Positions 1 through 6,201 of a DNA stretch of 6,201 nucleotides are shown here, in pieces. Made by a program: the position numbers and the translations under genes. This stretch comes from Sinorhizobium sp. (GTDB lineage Bacteria > Pseudomonadota > Alphaproteobacteria > Rhizobiales > Rhizobiaceae): NCBI GenBank assembly GCA_031178305.1, contig JAPSJG010000243.1, forward strand, positions 1-6,201, read 5' to 3'. How positions within the stretch are numbered: the stretch's first letter is position 1; the number at the start of each line of letters is the position of its first letter. Under the pieces are notes generated by a model. The model searched no databases and was not told the origin of the DNA. It saw only the letters and a list, made by a program, of their open reading frames with translations.

Positions 1-630
1 TACACGCTCCTAGCGTTCCTCATCGGCATCGCCGCGAGTTTCCTCGTTGCCCGTTATGCGCGCCAGAGGCAGATGGCAACTGGCCAGCGCTTTCCGGTCT
101 TGTGGTCCGTACTCGGGCTCGCCGTCGGCTTGCCGCTGGTGACCTTTCTCGTAACCGGCGCGCCTCTGACTTTCGACATACCGATCGCGGGCAGGTTCAA
201 TCTGACCGGCGGCTCGGTTGTGGGACCGGAATTCATGTCGCTCTTCCTCGCCCTGTCCTTCTATACGGCAGCGTTTATCGCCGAGATCGTCCGGGCGGGT
301 ATCCGCGGCGTTTCGAAGGGACAGACGGAGGCGGCGCATGCGCTTGGCATCCGCCCCGGGCTGACGACACGGCTTGTGGTCGTGCCGCAGGCGATGCGCA
401 TCATCATCCCGCCGTTGACCAGCCAGTATCTCAACCTCACCAAGAACTCGTCCTTGGCGGTCGCCGTCGGTTACGCGGACCTCGTCGCCGTAGGCGGCAC
501 GATCCTCAACCAGACCGGACAGTCGATCGAAGTGGTGAGCATCTGGCTCATCGTTTATCTCAGCTTGAGCCTTGCGACCTCGCTGTTCATGAACTGGTAC
601 AACGCTCGCATGGCGCTGGTGGAGAGGTAA
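1..630 (+). CDS. aapQ: AapQ, general L-amino acid ABC transporter permease (3' part only)
   Basis: Inner-membrane permease subunit of the Aap importer, which brings a broad range of L-amino acids into the cell; it should pair with AapM and be powered by AapP. The reading frame is open from the first base of the window, so only the last 209 residues are present (the family is about 400 residues long). Hydrophobic stretches are visible at about residues 2-18, 37-55, 77-96 and 182-198 of the fragment. The cytoplasmic EAA loop that docks on the ATPase is at about 108-131 (QTEAAHALGIRP, ending near VVVPQA), preceded by the typical EIVRAGIRGV. The protein ends in ALVER before TAA. The stop lies four bases before the aapM start, and the aapM ribosome-binding site sits inside this gene's last codons, which suggests translational coupling. 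The family call is firm; the exact substrate range is known from rhizobial homologues, not shown here. Confidence 0.93.
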   Translation, partial: YTLLAFLIGIAASFLVARYARQRQMATGQRFPVLWSVLGLAVGLPLVTFLVTGAPLTFDIPIAGRFNLTGGSVVGPEFMSLFLALSFYTAAFIAEIVRAGIRGVSKGQTEAAHALGIRPGLTTRLVVVPQAMRIIIPPLTSQYLNLTKNSSLAVAVGYADLVAVGGTILNQTGQSIEVVSIWLIVYLSLSLATSLFMNWYNARMALVER

Positions 631-634
631 GATC

Positions 635-1789
635 ATGAGCACGCATCAGGCATCTTTCGTTCGTGCTTCGATGATCGGAGCGTCACCCGCACCGGCGCTG
701 GAGAGCGGAATTGTCTCCTGGTTCCGGAAGAACCTTTTTGCCACGCCCAAGGATACGGCTCTGACGATCATCAGCCTGCTCGTCCTGGCGTGGCTGGTGC
801 CACCGGCAATCCGCTGGCTCTTTATCGATGCCGCCTGGACCGGCGGCGGCCGCGGCGTCTGCGCCACCCTGGCCCAGGGCGGTTCGCAGCCGGACGGCTG
901 GAGCGGGGCCTGCTGGGCTTTCGTCAGCGCCAAGTTCGATCAATTCCTCTTTGGCCGTTATCCCATTGAGGAACGCTGGCGTCCTGCGTTGGTCGGCATT
1001 CTGTTCGTCCTCTTCCTCGTGCCGATGCTGATCCCGCGCGTGCCGTACAAGGGACTGAACGCTATCCTGCTCTTGGCCGTGCTGCCGATCATCGCCACGA
1101 TCCTGCTCCCCGGTGGCTGGTTAGGCCTCACCTTTGTAGAGACCCCGCTGTGGGGCGGCCTCATGGTGACCCTCGTCCTGTCCTTCGTCGGGATCGCGGT
1201 TTCATTGCCACTGGGAATTCTGCTCGCGCTCGGGCGGCGGTCGAACATGCCGGTCATCAAGATGCTTTGCACGGTCTTCATCGAGATCGTCCGCGGCGTT
1301 CCGCTGATCACGGTTCTGTTCATGGCGAGTGTGATGCTGCCATTGTTCCTGCCGCAGGGAGTCACCTTCGACAAGTTCCTGCGCGCCCTGATCGGCGTGT
1401 CGCTGTTCGCCTCGGCCTATATGGCGGAAGTCGTGCGCGGCGGCTTGCAGGCCATCCCGAATGGCCAGTACGAGGGCGCCGATTCGCTCGGCTTAAGCTA
1501 TTGGCAGAAGATGGGTCTCATCGTGCTGCCGCAGGCGCTGAAGCTGGTCATTCCGGGCATTGTCAACACCTTCATCGGCCTGTTCAAGGACACCTCACTC
1601 GTGTCGATCATCGGCATGTTCGATCTGCTCGGTATCGTTCGCCTGAATTTCACAGACACGAACTGGGCATCCGCCGTGACGCCGCTGACGGGCCTGATCT
1701 TCGCTGGCTTCGTTTTCTGGCTTTTCTGCTTCGGGATGGCGCGTTATTCAGGCTTCATGGAACGTCTGCTCGATAAGAGCCAACGATAA
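635..1789 (+). CDS. aapM: AapM, general L-amino acid ABC transporter permease
   Basis: Second membrane subunit of the Aap amino acid importer, 384 residues, expected to form a heterodimer with AapQ in the inner membrane. Hydrophobic segments are seen at about 43-65, 117-134, 142-160, 173-200, 210-235, 248-266, 292-318 and 346-370. The C-terminal half carries the His/Glu/Gln/Arg-type permease domain, with the conserved EIVRGVPL (217-224), EVVRGG (265-270) and the EAA loop at about 279-303 (YEGADSLGLSYWQKMG, then VLPQALK). The first ~170 residues are an extra membrane region absent from ordinary polar amino acid permeases (about 220-250 residues) but usual for the AapM/BztC group; residues 66-110 form a hydrophilic stretch with two cysteines (C76, C93) that is probably periplasmic. 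The start at 635 is chosen because a GGAGAGG Shine-Dalgarno lies at 621-627, seven bases upstream; a later ATG at 671 lacks a comparable site. Confidence 0.94.
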   Translation: MSTHQASFVRASMIGASPAPALESGIVSWFRKNLFATPKDTALTIISLLVLAWLVPPAIRWLFIDAAWTGGGRGVCATLAQGGSQPDGWSGACWAFVSAKFDQFLFGRYPIEERWRPALVGILFVLFLVPMLIPRVPYKGLNAILLLAVLPIIATILLPGGWLGLTFVETPLWGGLMVTLVLSFVGIAVSLPLGILLALGRRSNMPVIKMLCTVFIEIVRGVPLITVLFMASVMLPLFLPQGVTFDKFLRALIGVSLFASAYMAEVVRGGLQAIPNGQYEGADSLGLSYWQKMGLIVLPQALKLVIPGIVNTFIGLFKDTSLVSIIGMFDLLGIVRLNFTDTNWASAVTPLTGLIFAGFVFWLFCFGMARYSGFMERLLDKSQR

Positions 1790-1803
1790 ATAGGGGAACA
1801 CAC

Positions 1804-2577
1804 ATGGCAAATGCCGCCGCTTCAAAAATGACCGTCTCGGCGACGGACGTGGCGATTGAAATCACCAACATGAACAAGTGGTATGGTGATTTCCACGTCC
1901 TGCGGGACATCAATCTCAAGGTGATGCGCGGCGAGCGCATCGTCATTGCCGGCCCCTCGGGCTCCGGCAAGTCGACGATGATCCGCTGCATCAATCGCCT
2001 GGAGGAACATCAGAAGGGCAAGATCGTCGTCGACGGGATCGAACTCACCAACGATCTCAAGAAGATCGACGAAGTGCGCCGCGAAGTCGGCATGGTCTTC
2101 CAGCACTTCAATCTCTTCCCGCATCTGACGATTTTGGAAAACTGCACCTTGGCGCCGATCTGGGTACGCAAGATGCCGAAGAAGGAAGCCGAGGAGATCG
2201 CCATGCATTTCCTCACGCGCGTCAAGATCCCCGAGCAGGCGCACAAATATCCGGGCCAGCTTTCGGGCGGTCAGCAGCAGCGCGTCGCGATCGCCCGCTC
2301 GCTCTGCATGAATCCAAAGATCATGCTTTTCGACGAGCCGACCTCGGCGCTCGATCCGGAAATGATCAAAGAAGTGCTAGACACGATGGTTGGCCTTGCC
2401 GAAGAAGGCATGACCATGCTCTGCGTGACCCATGAAATGGGCTTCGCGCGCCAGGTCGCCCACCGCGTGATCTTCATGGACCAAGGCCAGATCGTCGAAC
2501 AGAATTCGCCCGCCGAGTTCTTCGACAATCCGCAGCACGAACGCACAAAGCTGTTCCTCAGTCAGATCCTGCACTGA
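1804..2577 (+). CDS. aapP: AapP, amino acid ABC transporter ATP-binding protein
   Basis: Cytoplasmic ATPase that drives the Aap importer, 257 residues, full length for the polar amino acid (GlnQ/HisP-type) ATPase family. All nucleotide-binding elements are present: aromatic A-loop Y27, Walker A GPSGSGKST (50-58), Q-loop Q100 in GMVFQHFNLFPH, ABC signature LSGGQQQR (153-160), Walker B IMLFDEP (173-179) with catalytic E178, D-loop SALD (181-184) and switch H210 in VTHEMGFA. There is no C-terminal regulatory domain. The start at 1804 has a purine-rich AGGGGAA about seven bases upstream; an in-frame Met at residue 9 is a weaker alternative, leaving the first 15 residues as a poorly conserved tail. 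It follows aapM by 14 bases and ends the operon, with a strong hairpin terminator 21 bases after the stop. In rhizobia the aap operon is reported to respond to nitrogen status, but its promoter lies outside this window. Confidence 0.96.
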   Translation: MANAAASKMTVSATDVAIEITNMNKWYGDFHVLRDINLKVMRGERIVIAGPSGSGKSTMIRCINRLEEHQKGKIVVDGIELTNDLKKIDEVRREVGMVFQHFNLFPHLTILENCTLAPIWVRKMPKKEAEEIAMHFLTRVKIPEQAHKYPGQLSGGQQQRVAIARSLCMNPKIMLFDEPTSALDPEMIKEVLDTMVGLAEEGMTMLCVTHEMGFARQVAHRVIFMDQGQIVEQNSPAEFFDNPQHERTKLFLSQILH

Positions 2578-2598
2578 GGTCCGGCGGCGAGGTCCAAT

Positions 2599-2640
2599 CG
2601 AAACGGCCCGTCTCATCCGAGGCGGGCCGTTTCGTTTCGT
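2599..2640 (+). terminator. Rho-independent terminator of the aap operon
   Basis: A perfect 12-base inverted repeat (CGAAACGGCCCG at 2599-2610 against CGGGCCGTTTCG at 2623-2634) extends inward through one G-U pair and three Watson-Crick pairs, giving a 16-pair stem closed by a four-base loop (ATCC, 2615-2618). It begins 21 bases after the aapP stop. The following tract (TTTCGT) is only moderately T-rich, though the stem's 3' arm itself ends in TTTCG. Because the A-rich left arm mirrors the T-rich right arm, it could also work on the other strand. Confidence 0.88.
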
Positions 2641-2684
2641 ACGCCGCACCGCAACGCGCGAGCGAGTGGCCGTGGCGCAAGGGC

Positions 2685-2781
2685 GCGCGTCTTATCAGGT
2701 GCGCAAAGGTCGCTGTAACACTTTGAGTTGCTGCATATCTTTGCCCCTGAATCGCGGTCGATTTAAGGAGACATGCGGTAG
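2685..2781. repeat. RIME-like rhizobial intergenic palindromic repeat
   Basis: Two adjacent hairpins without coding potential. The first (2685-2704) is an eight-pair stem, two pairs being G-U, with a TATC loop. The second (2728-2781) is a long imperfect palindrome: an outer stem of 2728-2736 with 2773-2781, an asymmetric unpaired interior, and an inner stem of 2745-2754 with 2759-2768 (nine of ten positions paired) closed by CGGT. The linker CTGTAACACTTTGAGTTGCT and the right arm ATTTAAGGAGACATGC match, from memory, a sequence that recurs between genes in many rhizobial genomes and fits the description of RIME elements (about 108 bases, two large palindromes). The outer part of the first palindrome seems decayed, since bases upstream of 2685 no longer pair with AAAGGTCGCTG after 2704. 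The remaining parts of the 2578-2887 intergenic region (2641-2684 and 2782-2832) show nothing I can assign. Confidence 0.6.
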
Positions 2782-2820
2782 AGCGGTGCCGCGTCGGTGC
2801 GCCGGGCGTGCGACAGCAGG

Positions 2821-2862
2821 CATAATGAAAAGAAAGAGGCACGTCGTGAGACGCACCCCTCT
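2821..2862 (-). terminator. Rho-independent terminator of fpr
   Basis: Read on the minus strand, 25 bases after the fpr stop, bases 2862-2850 pair with 2845-2833 to give a 13-pair stem with a four-base loop (TCAC). Four of the pairs are G-U, so the hairpin is clear only as RNA from this strand; on the plus strand those positions become A-C mismatches. The stem is followed by CTTTTCATTATG, a moderately T-rich tail. This makes it a directional terminator facing the aap terminator. Confidence 0.68.
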
Positions 2863-2887
2863 TCTGTTGCTTCTCTCGCTCGTCGGA

Positions 2888-3700
2888 TCAGCCGACGAAG
2901 GCGCGCTCGATGACGAACTCAGCCGGCTTGTTGTTGGCACCCTCGGTCAGGCCAGCGGCCTCGAGGATCTCCTTCGTGTCCTTGAGCATCGCCGTCGAGC
3001 CGCAGATCATGCCGCGGTCGATGGCCGGGTCGAGCGGCGGCAGGCCGAGATCGGCGAAGAACTTGCCGTTGGCCATGAGATCCGTGATGCGGCCTTGGAA
3101 GGAGTAATCCTCGCGGGTCACCGTCGCATAGTGGCGCAGCTTGTCGCCGACGATCTCGCTCAGGAATTCATGATTGCGGATTTCCTCGATCAGATCGAAC
3201 CCATATTTCAGTTCCGCCACCTCGCGGCAGGTGTGCGTGAGGATGACCTCCTCGAACTTCTCGTAGGTCTCCGGATCGCGGATGAGGCTCGCAAAGGGCG
3301 CAATGCCTGTGCCGGTCGAGAACATATAGAGCCGGCGGCCGGGCACGAGCGCGTCGAGCACCAGCGTGCCCGTCGGCTTCTTGCGCATCAGCACCTGGTC
3401 ACCCGGCTGGATCTTCTGCAGATTCGAGGTCAGCGGACCGTCCGGCACCTTGATCGAGAAGAACTCCAGTTCCTCGTCCCAGGCGGGGCTCGCAACCGAG
3501 TAGGCGCGATAGATGGGCTTGTCGCCGACCATCAGGCCGATCATCGCAAATTCGCCCGAGCGGAAGCGAAACTCCTGCGGGCGTGTCATGCGAAAGCGGA
3601 AGAGCCGGTCCGTGTAGTGCTCGACGCTCGTGACCGTTTCGACGAAGACACCCGCCGGTGCCTGCACCGCGAAATCTTCCTTTTTTGCCGGAGCATTCAT
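2888..3700 (-). CDS. fpr: Ferredoxin/flavodoxin-NADP+ reductase (Fpr)
   Basis: Cytoplasmic FAD enzyme that moves electrons between NADPH and ferredoxin or flavodoxin; 270 residues, usual for the bacterial plant-type FPR family. The FAD-binding barrel carries RAYS (65-68, in PIYRAYSVASP), and LTSNL (90-94) fits the FAD phosphate-binding region. The NADP-binding half has GTGIAPF (130-136), THTCR (155-159) and CGSTAML (233-239). The C-terminus is the characteristic VIERAFVG (263-270), a short tail after the conserved acidic residue E265, as in the bacterial subgroup. The start at 3700 gives the family's usual N-terminus (MNAPAKKEDF); the same frame stays open to 3991, but that part overlaps the DUF934 gene and looks unlike any FPR. 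The ribosome-binding site (AGGA, about 11 bases upstream) is weak. It lies 145 bases downstream of the DUF934 gene on the same strand, so it may be read from its own promoter or through from the sulfite reductase operon. Role in oxidative-stress defence or sulfite reduction is inference. Confidence 0.95.
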   Translation of the reverse strand: MNAPAKKEDFAVQAPAGVFVETVTSVEHYTDRLFRFRMTRPQEFRFRSGEFAMIGLMVGDKPIYRAYSVASPAWDEELEFFSIKVPDGPLTSNLQKIQPGDQVLMRKKPTGTLVLDALVPGRRLYMFSTGTGIAPFASLIRDPETYEKFEEVILTHTCREVAELKYGFDLIEEIRNHEFLSEIVGDKLRHYATVTREDYSFQGRITDLMANGKFFADLGLPPLDPAIDRGMICGSTAMLKDTKEILEAAGLTEGANNKPAEFVIERAFVG

Positions 3701-3845
3701 CGTGGCTTCAGTCCTGTAATGGTGACGCTTTCTATCAAGTACAAGCGGATATTCCAAGGCTCGGCCAATTGAAAGCAATTCCCTTCCAAATATAGGGCGC
3801 TTTAGAGGATTTCGCCTTGCTTCACACTGTCGCGGGCCGATTTTT
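3701..3845 (-). promoter_or_regulatory. Putative fpr promoter region with small inverted repeat
   Basis: This 145-base gap between the DUF934 gene and fpr is less GC-rich than the genes around it, as promoters in such genomes usually are. On the minus strand CTATAT (3795-3790) equals the -10 hexamer I recall as preferred in rhizobia, but no good -35 element (CTTGAC-like) lies 17 or 18 bases upstream. Just downstream of it sits a perfect AATTG-N4-CAATT inverted repeat (3767-3780), which could be an operator or chance. No terminator for the DUF934 gene is visible here: the A-run right after its stop lies on the wrong strand for one. A promoter somewhere in this gap is plausible; its exact position is a guess. 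Confidence 0.3.
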
Positions 3846-4343
3846 TTAGGAGACGCGGCGCCAGCTATAGGAATTGGTGTTTGCAGACGGCTTCGCCGTC
3901 GGCTGGTAGTGATTGGCGATCCCCGGCAGCCGCCCTTCCGCAAGCCGCTTGATCGCCGTCGCATTGGTGACCGAGAAGCTGTCGATACCACAGCGCAGCA
4001 TCAGCGGGATCTGGTCGATCAGCACGTCGCCGACGGCCCGGACTTCGCCGTCGAAACCAAGCCGCGTGCGCAGGAGCGAGGCATGGCTGAAGGCGCGTCC
4101 GTCATTGAAGGCGGGAAACGCCACAGCCACCAGAGAGATCCGGTCGAGATGCGGCTCCAGACGGGTGACGTCATCGGCAGGTGAGATCAAGACGCCCAGA
4201 CCAGAGCCGCCGGCCGCAGCCTGCTCCAGGAAAAGATCGAGGCCGACGATCGCCCTCTCGTTCGACCCCGCCTTCGTCTCCTCGGTCTCGACGACCCAGG
4301 GGTCGTCGTGCACGAAACCGCTTTCTTTCCAGATTTTCGTCAT
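3846..4343 (-). CDS. DUF934 family protein linked to sulfite reductase
   Basis: A 165-residue soluble protein of the DUF934 family, often labelled 'oxidoreductase probably involved in sulfite reduction' from its steady association with cysI and cysH; its biochemical role is not established. Family hallmarks seen are FPAFNDGRAFS (76-86), LLRTRLGF (90-97), GEVRAVGDVLIDQ (99-111) and RCGIDSF (117-123), preceded by a hydrophobic beta-like stretch GLGVLISP (48-55). The only cysteine is C118, so it is unlikely to hold an Fe-S cluster alone. No signal peptide or membrane segment is seen; the C-terminus is polar and ends in SYSWRRVS. It starts 27 bases after the cysI stop, with AGGAA seven bases upstream of the ATG, and so is almost certainly co-transcribed with cysI. 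In many proteobacteria the next gene is cysH; here it is fpr. Confidence 0.9.
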   Translation of the reverse strand: MTKIWKESGFVHDDPWVVETEETKAGSNERAIVGLDLFLEQAAAGGSGLGVLISPADDVTRLEPHLDRISLVAVAFPAFNDGRAFSHASLLRTRLGFDGEVRAVGDVLIDQIPLMLRCGIDSFSVTNATAIKRLAEGRLPGIANHYQPTAKPSANTNSYSWRRVS

Positions 4344-4370
4344 CGTTCTATTCCTGTTCAGCGGCTTCTG

Positions 4371-6044
<1,674 letters not shown>

Positions 6045-6057
6045 GGGGTTCAGTTCC

Positions 6058-6201
6058 TTAGGCAGCAAAATTCTTCGGGCCGGAAAGCCCATGATATCCG
6101 GACGCATAGGCAATCGACGGCCCCTCGGCGCGGATGCGTTCGCGCATGCGCAGCGGCCGGAGCACGCCATCGACCTCCTCGACATCGACGACATTGACGT
6201 C
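6058..6201 (-). CDS. DUF2849 family protein (3' end only)
   Basis: The last 47 codons of a gene running in from the right edge; too short to stand out as an open frame by itself. Translating backwards from the TAA at 6060-6058 gives an acidic stretch (VVDVEEVDG) followed by GVLRPLRMRERIRAEGPS and a C-terminus ending in GPKNFAA. The block of GVLRP-(L/V)-R-x-RE-x-IRA-x-GP is what I recall as the conserved C-terminus of DUF2849, a small family (about 100 residues) that sits between siroheme synthase cysG and cysI in many alphaproteobacteria. Its function is unknown; the visible part contains no cysteine or histidine cluster (one His only). The stop is 13 bases before the cysI start and the cysI ribosome-binding site begins right at the stop, so the two are probably co-transcribed and coupled. 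The start and N-terminal half are outside the window. Confidence 0.8.
   Translation of the reverse strand, partial: DVNVVDVEEVDGVLRPLRMRERIRAEGPSIAYASGYHGLSGPKNFAA

Noticed and set aside
10..642. A 210-codon minus-strand open frame opposite aapQ
   Set aside because: Antisense to a clear permease gene, very rich in Arg/Asp/Glu/His with no family signature; it also crosses the aapQ/aapM junction.
2764..2781. An apparent ribosome-binding site and start (TAAGGAGACATG) in the intergenic region
   Set aside because: The ATG at 2773 is followed by one codon and then TAG; the bases are the right arm of the palindromic repeat.
2666..3772. A 368-codon plus-strand open frame opposite fpr
   Set aside because: It runs through the palindromic repeat and the fpr terminator and then antisense to fpr; no domain is recognisable. 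It is a shadow frame.
3831..3847. GC-rich stretch followed by a run of seven T as a plus-strand terminator
   Set aside because: No real stem precedes the T run and no plus-strand gene ends here; on the minus strand the run is an A tract right after the DUF934 stop.
3701..3991. An N-terminal extension of fpr by 97 codons
   Set aside because: The frame is open, but it overlaps the DUF934 gene on the same strand and its Arg/Ser/Pro-rich product is unlike the FPR family, which starts at the Met encoded at 3700.
6045..6194. A 50-codon N-terminal extension of the sulfite reductase
   Set aside because: This stretch is the DUF2849 3' end read in another frame; the family N-terminus starts at 6044 and has its own ribosome-binding site.

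Overview
The window reads as a chromosomal segment from an alphaproteobacterium of the Rhizobiaceae (Rhizobium, Sinorhizobium or Agrobacterium type). The grounds are the GC-rich coding style, the rhizobial general amino acid permease (Aap) genes, and a gene order (aapQ-aapM-aapP, then fpr, DUF934, cysI, DUF2849 on the opposite strand) that I recall as conserved in Sinorhizobium meliloti. A rhizobial-looking intergenic palindromic repeat supports the same placement. The species cannot be fixed from the sequence alone.

Left half, plus strand (1-2577): the distal part of an amino acid ABC importer operon. The window opens inside aapQ (permease), followed four bases later by aapM (second permease) and fourteen bases later by aapP (ATPase). 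The periplasmic binding protein gene aapJ would lie just outside, to the left. Together these make an inner-membrane importer of broad L-amino acid specificity. The operon ends in a strong hairpin terminator.

Middle (2578-2887): a 310-base convergent intergenic region. It holds the aapP terminator, a roughly 97-base two-palindrome repeat resembling the rhizobial RIME class, and a wobble-rich terminator for the opposing fpr gene. I see no gene in it.

Right half, minus strand (2888-6201, transcribed right to left): a sulfur-assimilation cluster. In order of transcription it has the 3' end of a DUF2849 gene, a siroheme/4Fe-4S sulfite (or nitrite) reductase (cysI/nirA family), a DUF934 gene, a 145-base gap that may hold a promoter, and fpr, a ferredoxin/flavodoxin-NADP+ reductase. 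The first three are packed within 13-27 bases of each other and probably form one operon; a siroheme synthase gene (cysG) is expected just beyond the right edge. Fpr can exchange electrons between NADPH and ferredoxin or flavodoxin, and the reductase uses six electrons to turn sulfite into sulfide, so the cluster may pair enzyme with electron supply. That link is an inference from gene order.

I found no mobile element, CRISPR array, tRNA, rRNA or prophage gene, and nothing that looks like a wholly new system. The points most worth a second look are the two uncharacterised small proteins flanking the reductase, the Tyr/Cys pair in the reductase, and the intergenic repeat.
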